A stretch of 64,000 bases of DNA, taken from an uncultured Prevotella sp. (GTDB lineage Bacteria; Bacteroidota; Bacteroidia; Bacteroidales; Bacteroidaceae). A program made the translations under genes and the position numbers. Of the stretch, positions 48,239 through 56,654 are shown one piece after another. Each line of letters opens with the position of its first letter. Within the stretch, counting starts at the first letter, position 1. The notes beneath the pieces are model-generated. The model did no database searches. It saw only the letters and a program-made list of their open reading frames with translations, and was not told where the DNA came from. The stretch covers positions 1 to 64,000 of the forward strand of contig CAMNPN010000073.1 in assembly GCA_946548085.1 (NCBI GenBank). Direction: 5' to 3'.

Positions 48239-50068
48239 TCAGACCTGCTGCATGTCGTGCAACTTCTTATAGTATCCGTCTATGCTGAGCAGTGCCTCGT
48301 GGGTGCCGCGCTCCACGATCTCTCCCTCGTGCAGCACGCAGATCTCGTCGGCGTTCTTAATTGTACTCAGCCTGTGGGCGATGGCCACGGTGGTGCGGGT
48401 CTTCATCAGCCGTTCGAGGGCATCCTGCACCAGGCGCTCGCTCTCTGTGTCGAGGGCAGAGGTGGCCTCGTCGAGTATCAGGATCGGCGGGTTCTTCAGG
48501 ATGGCCCGTGCGATCGACACGCGCTGGCGCTGGCCGCCGCTGAGTCGGCCGCCGCGGTCGCCGATGCTGGTGTCGAAGCCTTGCTCCGAGGCGGTGATGA
48601 AGTCGTAGGCGTTGGCTATCCTGGCGGCTTCTTCTATCTGTTCCTGGGTGGCATTGTCCACACCGAAGGAGATGTTGTTGCGGAAGGTGTCGTTGAAGAG
48701 GATGGCCTCCTGATTCACGTTACCGATCAGTTGGCGCAGGTCGTGGATGCCGAGGTCCTTTACGTTGATGCCGTCGATGAGCACCTCACCCTGCTGCGCA
48801 TCGTAGTAGCGCGGTATCAGGTCTACGAGGGTCGACTTGCCCGAGCCCGACTGTCCCACCAGGGCGATGGTCTTGCCCTTGGGAATCGTGAGGTTGATGT
48901 CCTTCAGCACCCATTTGTCGCCATAGGCGAACCACACATGGCGGAACTCTATCTGGTGCTCGAAGGTGGCGATATGCCTGGGCTGCGCTGCCTCCTTGAT
49001 GGTGTTCTCTGCCTGCAGTATCTTGTCGATGCGCTCCATTGAGGCCAAGCCCTTGGGGATGCTGTAGCCTGCCTTCGAAAAGTCCTTCAGGGGGTTGATG
49101 ATGGAGTAGAGCATCACCAGATAATAGATGAAGATAGGTCCGGAGAGGGAGTGGTTGTTGAGTACGAGCACGCCGCCGAACCACAGCACGATCACGATCA
49201 TGATCGTTCCCAGGAATTCACTCATGGGGTGGGCCAGCACCTGTCGCGACAGCACCCGCATCAGGTTTGTGCGGTAGGCGGTGTTCACCGTGTCGAAGCG
49301 GCGGTTCATCTTCTCTTCGGCTATGAAAGCCTTGATGATGCGCAGGCCGCCGAGGGTCTCCTCCACCTGGCTCATCGTGTCGCTCCATAGGGCCTGCGCC
49401 TTGATCGACTCCTGTTTCAGTTTGCGCCCGACGAAGCCCATGAACCATCCCATGATGGGTACGATGGTCAGGGTGAAGAGCGTCAGTTGCCACGAGATGA
49501 AGAGCAGGGCGGCGAAGTAACTGATGATCAGGATGGGGTTCTTGAACATCATCTCGAGCGAGGCCATGATAGAGTGCTCCACCTCATCCACGTCACCACT
49601 CATACGGGCGATGATGTCGCCCTTGCGCTCCTCGTTGAAGAAGCCCATGGGCAGTGAGGTGATCTTACGGTAGAGTTGGTTGCGCATGTCTCTCACCACG
49701 CCGGTGCGGATGGGCAGTATGCTGATGGCGGCGAGGTAATAGACGCCTGTCTTCAGGAAGGTCATCACGGCCAGGAACAAACCTATCAGCAGCAGTGTCG
49801 TCGTCTGGCCCCATTCGGCGATGAGCCCGTTCACGTGGTAGTTCATGTTGTTCATCAGCACCTCCTGGATGTTGCCCCAGTCCCATGCCATCAGGCTCGT
49901 TGCCGCCTTGGCGTCGCTCGTCTGGAAGAGGATCTGCAAGATGGGTATGAGGGCGGCGAAGGAGAAGATATTCAGTACTGCCGACAGGATGTTGAACACG
50001 ATCGACAGCATCAGGTATTTCTTATATGGCGGCACGAACCGCCGCAGCACGCTCAGGAATTCTTTCAT
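48239..50068 (-). CDS. MsbA-like ABC exporter (fused permease and ATPase)
   Basis: The 609-residue half-transporter has six helices (about 15-330) and an ATPase domain with Walker A GQSGSGKST, signature LSGGQRQR, Walker B ILILDEATSALD and the switch His in IAHRLSTIK. It is closest to MsbA lipid flippases, and its location next to LpxL-like, core glycosyltransferase and phosphotransferase genes suggests it flips lipid A-core. It starts 1 bp after the GxxExxY gene. Confidence 0.88.
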   Translation of the reverse strand: MKEFLSVLRRFVPPYKKYLMLSIVFNILSAVLNIFSFAALIPILQILFQTSDAKAATSLMAWDWGNIQEVLMNNMNYHVNGLIAEWGQTTTLLLIGLFLAVMTFLKTGVYYLAAISILPIRTGVVRDMRNQLYRKITSLPMGFFNEERKGDIIARMSGDVDEVEHSIMASLEMMFKNPILIISYFAALLFISWQLTLFTLTIVPIMGWFMGFVGRKLKQESIKAQALWSDTMSQVEETLGGLRIIKAFIAEEKMNRRFDTVNTAYRTNLMRVLSRQVLAHPMSEFLGTIMIVIVLWFGGVLVLNNHSLSGPIFIYYLVMLYSIINPLKDFSKAGYSIPKGLASMERIDKILQAENTIKEAAQPRHIATFEHQIEFRHVWFAYGDKWVLKDINLTIPKGKTIALVGQSGSGKSTLVDLIPRYYDAQQGEVLIDGINVKDLGIHDLRQLIGNVNQEAILFNDTFRNNISFGVDNATQEQIEEAARIANAYDFITASEQGFDTSIGDRGGRLSGGQRQRVSIARAILKNPPILILDEATSALDTESERLVQDALERLMKTRTTVAIAHRLSTIKNADEICVLHEGEIVERGTHEALLSIDGYYKKLHDMQQV

Positions 50069-50069
50069 T

Positions 50070-50495
50070 CTACGGATTTTTATGTTCTAAGGAGTTTTGG
50101 AGTTTAGGAGACAGGCATTGATAGAGGTCATTGACAACGGGATGTATGCTGTCGCGAAGATAATCTGTATTGAAGTTAATGACATAGCCCATCTCGCAGT
50201 TCATCAGACGAAGATAAGTGAGAAGTTGTTTTTCAAAGAGTTTGCGATACTCTACGACTGATTTGAGTTCCAGAATGAGTTGGTTGTCTACAATGAGATC
50301 AAGTCGAAGATCTGGACAGATAAGTTCTCCTTTGTAATAGACAGGGATGTTCACCTGATTTCGAACCTCAAAACCGTTTAGTTGAAGCTCTCGAATCATG
50401 GCTTTTTCGTAGATGCTTTCTAAAAGGCCTGGTCCCAGTTGGTTATAGACCTCATAGACGCATCCCAACACCTTGTAGGTATAATCTCTGTCCAT
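50070..50495 (-). CDS. GxxExxY protein (PD-(D/E)XK-like fold suspected)
   Basis: The 141-residue protein contains the defining GPGLLESIYEKAM motif (G-x-x-E-x-x-Y, about 22-34) and a strand reading DLRLDLIVDNQLILELKSV, an Asp-x(n)-Glu-x-Lys pattern of PD-(D/E)XK nucleases. The family is scattered and often multicopy in Bacteroidota; its role is unknown. The last dozen residues (SPKLQNSLEHKNP) are encoded by a CTCCTTAG-type repeat, and a related block lies upstream at 50496. This bracketing hints at insertion as a unit into the exporter/miaB region. Confidence 0.8.
   Translation of the reverse strand: MDRDYTYKVLGCVYEVYNQLGPGLLESIYEKAMIRELQLNGFEVRNQVNIPVYYKGELICPDLRLDLIVDNQLILELKSVVEYRKLFEKQLLTYLRLMNCEMGYVINFNTDYLRDSIHPVVNDLYQCLSPKLQNSLEHKNP
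50073..50107. repeat. CTCCTTAG-type repeat block, copy c
   Basis: The minus strand reads CTCCTAAACTCCAAAACTCCTTAGAACATAAAAA. It overlaps the 3' end of the GxxExxY gene and lies in opposite orientation to copies b and d. Confidence 0.6.
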
Positions 50496-50545
50496 CGTTT
50501 AAGTCTTAAAAATCCTTTTCTCCTTATCTCCTTAGACTAATAATC
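50496..50545. repeat. CTCCTTAG-type repeat block, copy d
   Basis: AGTCTTAAAAATCC, TTTTCTCCTTATCTCCTTAGACTAATAATCC lies between miaB and the GxxExxY gene and closely matches copy b at 48184. It includes the miaB stop codon. Confidence 0.6.
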
Positions 50546-51880
50546 CTTGGCGGGTTCGCCCAGGAGGGTGGCGCTGGTGGAGCCAGTGATACGGACACGG
50601 ACTGTTTCTCCGATATGATGTCCTTCCTTGGCAAACACCACCATCTTGTTCTGCTCCGTACGTCCGCAGAGCATCTCCCTCGAACGCTTGGAAAAGCCCT
50701 CTACCAGTACGTCGAACACCTTCCCCTCGTCCTTCTTGTTCTGCTGGGCGGAGATCTCCGTCTGCAAGGCGATGAGTTCGTTCAGCCGACGGATCTTCAC
50801 GTCCTCGGCCACGTCGTCGGGCAGATGCTTCGAGGCATAGGTGCCAGGGCGCTCGGAGTATTTGAACATGAAGGCGGAGTCATAGCCCACCTCACGCATC
50901 AGCTCGAGACTCATCTGGTGATCCTCCTCCGTCTCCGAGTGGTAGCCCACGAAGATGTCCGTCGACAGTCCGCAGTCGGGGATGATCCGCCTGATGGCTG
51001 CCACACGGTCCAGATACCACTCCCGTGTGTATTTCCTGTTCATCAACTTTAGGATTCTGTTGCTCCCGCTCTGGACGGGCAGGTGGATATGTCTGCAAAT
51101 GTTCGGCTGTTCGGCAATCACCCGCAACGTCTCGTCGCTCATGTCCTTCGGATGACTTGTCGTGAACCTCACCCGCATCCTGGCGGCTTCCTCTGCCACC
51201 AGCCTCAGCAACTGCGGGAAGTCAGCCTCCCCACACAGATAACTGTTCACGTTCTGCCCCAGGAGTGTCACCTCCTTGAATCCGCGCTCCTTCAGGTCTC
51301 TCACCTCCTTGAGGATGCTCTCCACGCTGCGGCTTCGCTCGCGCCCCCTGGTATAGGGCACGATGCAGTAGTGGCAGAAGTTGTTACAGCCGCGCATGAT
51401 GCTTACATAGCCGCCGATCTTGTGACCCAGGCCGATCCGCTGGGGTACGATGTCCTTATACGTCTCCGTCGTCGACAGTTCGATGTTCATCGCCTTATGC
51501 CCCGTCTCGGCCTGTGCGATAAGGTCAGGAAGGCTCAGGTAGGCGTCGGGCCCTGCCACAAGGTCGCAGTGGTGCTGTTCCAGCAGTTCGGCCTTCACCC
51601 GCTCTGCCATGCATCCCAGCACCCCTATGATCAACGGATTCCCGTCTTTTCCTCCCTTTTCGCTCATCCGCTTCCGCCGCTCTGCCGCCAGGGCCTCCAG
51701 CCTGTGGTAGATCTTCTGCTCGGCATTGTCTCTCACGCTGCAGGTGTTCAGGAAGACGGCGCTTGCCTCGTCGAGGCTTTCGGTAGTCTCATAGCCGGCC
51801 ATGCGCATCACGCTGGCCACCACCTCCGAGTCTGCCACATTCATCTGGCAGCCGTAGGTCTCTATATACAGTTTCTTCAT
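50537..51880 (-). CDS. miaB: tRNA-2-methylthio-N6-dimethylallyladenosine synthase
   Basis: The 447-residue radical-SAM methylthiotransferase converts i6A37 to ms2i6A37 in tRNAs. Its order is the UPF0004 domain with three cluster cysteines (YGCQMNVADSE, NTCSVRDNAE, GCMAER), the radical-SAM Cys-x3-Cys-x2-Cys in RGCNNFCHYCIVPYTRGRERS and a C-terminal TRAM domain (about 380-445). Length and motifs are typical. No strict TAnnTTTG was found; the nearest is TAATTTCG just upstream. Confidence 0.95.
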   Translation of the reverse strand: MKKLYIETYGCQMNVADSEVVASVMRMAGYETTESLDEASAVFLNTCSVRDNAEQKIYHRLEALAAERRKRMSEKGGKDGNPLIIGVLGCMAERVKAELLEQHHCDLVAGPDAYLSLPDLIAQAETGHKAMNIELSTTETYKDIVPQRIGLGHKIGGYVSIMRGCNNFCHYCIVPYTRGRERSRSVESILKEVRDLKERGFKEVTLLGQNVNSYLCGEADFPQLLRLVAEEAARMRVRFTTSHPKDMSDETLRVIAEQPNICRHIHLPVQSGSNRILKLMNRKYTREWYLDRVAAIRRIIPDCGLSTDIFVGYHSETEEDHQMSLELMREVGYDSAFMFKYSERPGTYASKHLPDDVAEDVKIRRLNELIALQTEISAQQNKKDEGKVFDVLVEGFSKRSREMLCGRTEQNKMVVFAKEGHHIGETVRVRITGSTSATLLGEPAKDY

Positions 51881-52013
51881 TTCGGCTGCGAAATTACGTA
51901 ATTTCCGTGAAATGGCAAAACCTTTTCCACATTATTATATATTATTATCATGTTTCGTGTGCTTCACAGCCGAATGGCCATGTCGGGCGTATTGCCAGAG
52001 AATCCGATGGTGA

Positions 52014-53354
52014 TTACACTATGGGAAGTGAGATGCCGCTGATCTTCTGGTACTCGTCGAGGGCATAGACATCTGTCATGCCGCTGATATAGTCGATGAC
52101 AGCCATAATGCGGGTCTCCAGATTGTCTGCGCCAATATCATACTGGCTGCTGACGCGGCCAATGAGTTGACGGGAGTAGAAACGCTCGGGGTGGACGGCG
52201 GCCTCGATAAACTTCTCCATGAGAGTCTGGATAATCTGATAACCAGAAAGTTCCACGTCGAGAACGGGCTTGCTGCGATAGATATGTTCCACGGAAATGC
52301 TACAGCAGCGACGGTATGCCTCATGGGGTATCTCGCTGATATGGTCGATGAGGCTTCCTTCAAACGTGCCAGACAGAATCTCGTCCTCGTGGTTTAGAAA
52401 TGCCTGTACACATTCACTCTCCAATAGTCCGATGACACAAGCTCGTAGATAGACAACCTTCTCATTGTTGTCGGTAACTCCCTCCTCGACGATGCGGTTC
52501 TCAATGCGCTGACGAGTACTCTCGTCGAAGAACTTGAGAAGCATGGTAGATGTATCTGAGTATGAAATTATTTTAAGTTTGTGGGCGTCTTCGATGTCCA
52601 TGATCTCGTAGCAGATGTCATCGGCAGCTTCTACGAGCCACACTAAGGGATGGCGGCAGTAGCGCAGGGGCTCGTTGTCGCCAGACTTGCGTATCAATCC
52701 CAATTCAGAGGCAATTCGCATGTATAGGTCTTTCTCGGAATCGAAGAATCCGAACTTTCCTTTCTTCCCTGCGGCCATCGATGAAAAAGGATACTTGACG
52801 ATGCTTGCCAGTGTGGAATAAGTCATGACAAAGCCTCCAGGCCGACGGCCCTGAAACTGATGGGTCAGAAGTCGGAAAGCGTTGGCGTTACCCTCAAAGT
52901 GGGTGACGTCGCTCCAGAACTGTGGCGACACCTCGCTCTGTAGCCTCAGACCGGGTCCTTCGGTGAAAAAAGACTGTATCGCCTTCTCGCCACTGTGACC
53001 AAAGGGCGGGTTGCCCATATCGTGGGCCAGACAGGCGGCGGACACAATCTGACCAATCTCGCTCAGAAGACTGTTGGTGAGCTCGGGATGGCGCCGTAAG
53101 AGCTGCTGGGCCACATCGTTGCCCAGCGACATGCCTACGCTGGCTACTTCAAGGGAGTGGGTGAGGCGGTTGTGTACGAAAATACTGCCAGGCAGCGGGA
53201 ATACCTGGGTCTTGTTCTGGAGTCTCCTAAAGGGAGCGGAAAAGATGAGCCGGTCGTAGTCGCGCTTGAATTCCGTACGGTCGTCATGACGTTCGGGGTG
53301 GCGGTGCTCCTGACCGAGTCGCTTGTTGGATATCAGTTGTTGCCAATTCATCAT
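52014..53354 (-). CDS. dgt: Deoxyguanosinetriphosphate triphosphohydrolase
   Basis: The ATG at 53354 gives 446 residues; an earlier TTG overlaps the promoter. The HD-domain metal ligands are in HNRLTHSLEV and CLAHDMGNPPFGHSGE, with a later WLVEAADDICY carrying the distal Asp. The enzyme splits dGTP (and perhaps other dNTPs) to nucleoside and triphosphate. It is divergent from dut with 143 bp between the start codons. Confidence 0.92.
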   Translation of the reverse strand: MMNWQQLISNKRLGQEHRHPERHDDRTEFKRDYDRLIFSAPFRRLQNKTQVFPLPGSIFVHNRLTHSLEVASVGMSLGNDVAQQLLRRHPELTNSLLSEIGQIVSAACLAHDMGNPPFGHSGEKAIQSFFTEGPGLRLQSEVSPQFWSDVTHFEGNANAFRLLTHQFQGRRPGGFVMTYSTLASIVKYPFSSMAAGKKGKFGFFDSEKDLYMRIASELGLIRKSGDNEPLRYCRHPLVWLVEAADDICYEIMDIEDAHKLKIISYSDTSTMLLKFFDESTRQRIENRIVEEGVTDNNEKVVYLRACVIGLLESECVQAFLNHEDEILSGTFEGSLIDHISEIPHEAYRRCCSISVEHIYRSKPVLDVELSGYQIIQTLMEKFIEAAVHPERFYSRQLIGRVSSQYDIGADNLETRIMAVIDYISGMTDVYALDEYQKISGISLPIV

Positions 53355-53363
53355 AATTGAGTG

Positions 53364-53371
53364 CAAAGGTA
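53364..53371 (-). promoter_or_regulatory. -7 promoter element for dgt
   Basis: TACCTTTG on the minus strand, 9 bp before the ATG at 53354, implying a very short leader. Confidence 0.65.
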
Positions 53372-53465
53372 CGAAAATAAAACACAGATAGTGAAGAATT
53401 CTCAGAAATTAACGAAAAAATGAAAAAAAAACGGGCAGAACGATTGGAATATGCCGTAAATGCAT

Positions 53466-53473
53466 TACCTTTG
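53466..53473 (+). promoter_or_regulatory. -7 promoter element for dut
   Basis: TACCTTTG lies 24 bp before the ATG at 53498. Confidence 0.7.
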
Positions 53474-53497
53474 CACTTAAAATGAAATTTTAACCGT

Positions 53498-53935
53498 ATG
53501 CTACAGATCAAAGTCGTGAATAAAGGCCATCAGCCCTTGCCGCAATATGCCACCGAGCAGAGTGCGGGCATGGACCTGAGGGCAAACCTCGATGAACCTG
53601 TTGTGTTGAAGCCTTTGGAACGGAGGCTCATCCCGACGGGACTGCACATCGCCCTGCCTGTCGGCTACGAGGCTCAGGTGAGACCGCGTAGTGGTCTGGC
53701 ATTGAAAAAAGGTGTAACGGTGCTAAATGCTCCAGGGACGGTCGATGCCGATTATCGTGGAGAGGTGGGTGTCGTGCTGATAAACCTGTCGCAAGAGGTT
53801 TTTGTCGTAAACGACGGTGAACGTATCGCACAGATGGTCATCGCCAAGCATGAGCAGGGACAGTTCGTGGCGGTGGATGTGCTCGATGAGACAGAACGCG
53901 GAGAAGGTGGATATGGGCATACTGGCGTGAAATAG
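53498..53935 (+). CDS. dut: dUTP pyrophosphatase
   Basis: The 145-residue trimeric dUTPase carries all five motifs: [26 protein letters not shown] with the uracil-binding turn, RIAQMVI and the C-terminal [10 protein letters not shown] that closes over the substrate. It keeps uracil out of DNA and supplies dUMP for dTMP synthesis. It heads the unit running to the EnvC-like gene, though a heptamer element separates it from the next gene. Confidence 0.96.
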   Translation: MLQIKVVNKGHQPLPQYATEQSAGMDLRANLDEPVVLKPLERRLIPTGLHIALPVGYEAQVRPRSGLALKKGVTVLNAPGTVDADYRGEVGVVLINLSQEVFVVNDGERIAQMVIAKHEQGQFVAVDVLDETERGEGGYGHTGVK

Positions 53936-53942
53936 GAATGAC

Positions 53943-54137
53943 GGTTTGTAGTTTATAGCTTATAGTCTACGGTTTACAGATGATTACAATAAAGAGTGTA
54001 CAGATGATGTTTAATAGCTTAATGTTGGCGGGAATGATGATCCTGACTTGCTGTCTGCAAGTGGGAGCACAGACTGCGAGCACCTCTCTGCCAACAGACC
54101 AATCATCTGTAAACTGTAAGCCGTCAACAGTAAACAC
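53943..54137. repeat. Heptamer element, expanded copy enclosing a signal peptide (copy 8)
   Basis: The left arm (about 53943-53986) ends GATGATTACA and provides the ATG at 53980 of the TPR gene. The right arm (54103-54137; CAATCATCTGTAAACTG and so on) is translated as the segment DQSSVNCKPSTVN. The spacer of about 115 bp codes for the signal peptide. Confidence 0.75.
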
Positions 54138-55767
54138 AAAATACGACCAGTTCTTTCTTGAGGCGATGGTGCAACGTCAGAAGGGTAACCATGACGCTGC
54201 TTTCGACTTGCTGAGGCATTGCAGGGACTTGAATCCCGACGCCCCTGAGGTGCATTTCTTTCTGGGACAATACTATACGGCTCTGAAACAGCCAGAGGCG
54301 TCGATGGCATGCATCAAGCGCGCCGCAGAGCTCGATCCCGAGAATGTCACTTATATGGAGACACTTGCTCAGGCCTATATCAACCGTCAGGACTATGCAA
54401 GCGCCATCCCCGTCATCAAAGGTATCTATGAGCGGGATAAGGGGCAGGAGGAGATGCTCGAGATGCTCTTCCAGCTCTATCAGCAGGTAGAAGACTATGA
54501 CAGTGCGATCGGTGTGCTCGACCAATTGGAGCAGAATGATGGAAAGAGTGAACGCCTGTCTATGGCCAAGAGCTCGCTTTACAACCGCATAGGGAAGAGC
54601 AAGGAGGCTGTGGCGGAGATTAAAGCCCTCGCCAAGCAGTATCCCAACGACCTGAACTACAAGGCTATGTATGGGGATGCCCTGCTCATGAACGACCAGA
54701 AAGACGAGGCTGTCGCTGTCTACGACCAGGTTCTCGCTGAGGATGCCGAGAATACCCGTGTACTTCTTTCTTTAAGGAATCTTTATGAGGGACTTGAGAA
54801 GCATGAGGTGGCCGACTCGCTGACCAGGCGGGTGCTCCTTGGCAGTCATGCCACAACAGAAGAGAAAATCAGACTGATGCGCCAGGAGATTTCTGCTTCG
54901 GAGACGGCCGGCGGTGACAGTACCCGTGTGCTGGACCTCTTCAGACAGGTGCTCGCCCTGCCTCAGCCGGATGCCGACATGGCCTTGCTCTGTGCTTCCT
55001 ATATGAACGCGAAGAAAATGCCGAGAGACAGTATCACGCCTGTGATTGAAAAGGCTGTCGCCATCTCGCCCGACTATGCCCCAGCCAGAATGCAACTGGT
55101 AGCCTTCGCCTGGGAGGCTGATGATATGGACCGCGTCATAGCACTCTGTCAGGAGGCTCGGCAATATACCCCCGACGAAATGCTCTTCTATTATTATCAG
55201 GGCATCGCCTATTACCGTCGCGACTCGCTCGATAGGGCGCTGAGTGCTTTCCAGAATGGTATCGGCGTAATTACCAGTGAGAGCGATCCCGCTATCGTGT
55301 CTGACTTCTACGCCGTGATGGGTGATATCCTGCATCAGCGGGGACAGGCCGAGGCCGCCTTTGCTGCCTATGACTCTTGTCTGGTATGGAAGGCCGACAA
55401 CATAGGTTGCCTGAATAATTATGCCTATTACCTCAGCGAACGGGGAGAGCGCCTTAGTCAGGCTGAGGAGATGAGCTATAAGACGGTGAAGGCGGAACCC
55501 AAGAACGCTACCTATCTCGACACTTATGCCTGGATACTGTTTATGCAGGGGCGCTATACCGAGGCAAAGGTGTATATAGACCAGGCCCTACAGCACATGG
55601 ACGACGAGCAGCAGAATGCCGTCATCATCGAGCATGCCGGGGATATCTACGCCCAGAACAAAGATATCACGAAGGCACTCTCCTTCTGGCAGGACGCCAA
55701 GGAGAAGGTGCCAGATAATACTTTACTCAAAAGAAAAATCAAACTAAAAAAATATTTGAAAGAATGA
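53980..55767 (+). CDS. TPR-repeat envelope protein (lipoprotein-like)
   Basis: The 595-residue protein has an N-terminal hydrophobic segment ending LTCCLQVGAQ (about residue 30), so it is exported. It then has about 12 TPR-like helix pairs, for example AAFDLLRHCRDLNPDAPEVHFFLGQYYTALKQPEASM split at Pro turns and ATYLDTYAWILFMQGRYTEA. The initiating ATG and about residues 43-56 derive from a heptamer repeat. It overlaps the DUF4292 gene by 4 bp. TPR scaffolds in this position probably organise envelope or peptidoglycan proteins. Confidence 0.85.
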   Translation: MITIKSVQMMFNSLMLAGMMILTCCLQVGAQTASTSLPTDQSSVNCKPSTVNTKYDQFFLEAMVQRQKGNHDAAFDLLRHCRDLNPDAPEVHFFLGQYYTALKQPEASMACIKRAAELDPENVTYMETLAQAYINRQDYASAIPVIKGIYERDKGQEEMLEMLFQLYQQVEDYDSAIGVLDQLEQNDGKSERLSMAKSSLYNRIGKSKEAVAEIKALAKQYPNDLNYKAMYGDALLMNDQKDEAVAVYDQVLAEDAENTRVLLSLRNLYEGLEKHEVADSLTRRVLLGSHATTEEKIRLMRQEISASETAGGDSTRVLDLFRQVLALPQPDADMALLCASYMNAKKMPRDSITPVIEKAVAISPDYAPARMQLVAFAWEADDMDRVIALCQEARQYTPDEMLFYYYQGIAYYRRDSLDRALSAFQNGIGVITSESDPAIVSDFYAVMGDILHQRGQAEAAFAAYDSCLVWKADNIGCLNNYAYYLSERGERLSQAEEMSYKTVKAEPKNATYLDTYAWILFMQGRYTEAKVYIDQALQHMDDEQQNAVIIEHAGDIYAQNKDITKALSFWQDAKEKVPDNTLLKRKIKLKKYLKE

Positions 55768-56636
55768 AAACGACCAGTATCCTGAAAATTGCCGCTTTGG
55801 CATTACCGTTAGTGCTTACTGCCTGTGGTTCCCGAAAGAAAGTCGTAGAGCCTGTGGTTGTCACACCTGAAATGAAAGAGAAGGCTGACTTCATCAACTC
55901 TGTGAAGGAAAATGCCCAGACTGCGAAGTTCCTCACATCGAAGGTGAAGTTCTCTGTAGAAGTTGGTCCTCAGAAACTTACCCTTACGGGTAACCTGAAG
56001 ATGAAGCGTGATGACGTGATTCGTCTGCAACTGATGGCCTTCGGATTTGTGGAGGCTGGCCGTATAGAGCTGACCAAAGACTATGTGCTCATCATGGACC
56101 GTATCAACAAGCAGTACCTGAAAGCACCCTGGATGTCGGTAGACTTCCTCCGTAACAGCGGTATGAACTTCCAGACGCTTCAGGCACTCTTCTGGAACGA
56201 GCTCTTCCGCCCGAACCAGTCGTCGCTGGTGAAGACTGATAAGAAACAGCAGGTTGTGGTAGATTCTGTCCCCAACTATAACATCCTCGAGAATGGCGAC
56301 GATATGATCATCAGCCTTGAGGAGGGAAAGATGGACTACAGCTGGCTGGCCAGTCGTAACGGCGCCCACATCCGGATGGCAAACATTCTCTATAAGGACC
56401 GCTTCAACGGCAACACGCAGCTGAACTGGGACTACGATGAGTTCAAGAAACTCAACAAGAGCCTGTTCCCGCATAAGTCGGCAATCACCCTTACCACGCC
56501 TGAAAAGGAAGTGAAGCTCGGCATGACGCTGAACTATATCGGTGACGACACGGAGTGGGAGACCCGTACGGATATCTCAAACAAGTACCGTGAGGTAACT
56601 GTCGACGAGATCCTGCGCAGGTTTATGTCATTGTAA
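55764..56636 (+). CDS. DUF4292 lipoprotein
   Basis: The 290-residue lipoprotein has a lipobox LTAC (Cys19) and a LolA/LolB-like strand pattern: KVKFSVEVGPQKLTLTGNLKM, VIRLQLMAFGFVEAGRIEL and VLIMDRINKQYLKAP. DUF4292 is specific to Bacteroidota and is thought to resemble LolB-type lipid-binding folds. Its start overlaps the TPR gene stop (ATGA) and it precedes the EnvC-like gene by 18 bp, so the three form an operon. Confidence 0.85.
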   Translation: MKTTSILKIAALALPLVLTACGSRKKVVEPVVVTPEMKEKADFINSVKENAQTAKFLTSKVKFSVEVGPQKLTLTGNLKMKRDDVIRLQLMAFGFVEAGRIELTKDYVLIMDRINKQYLKAPWMSVDFLRNSGMNFQTLQALFWNELFRPNQSSLVKTDKKQQVVVDSVPNYNILENGDDMIISLEEGKMDYSWLASRNGAHIRMANILYKDRFNGNTQLNWDYDEFKKLNKSLFPHKSAITLTTPEKEVKLGMTLNYIGDDTEWETRTDISNKYREVTVDEILRRFMSL

Positions 56637-56654
56637 TCTCGATCTTGTAACGAC

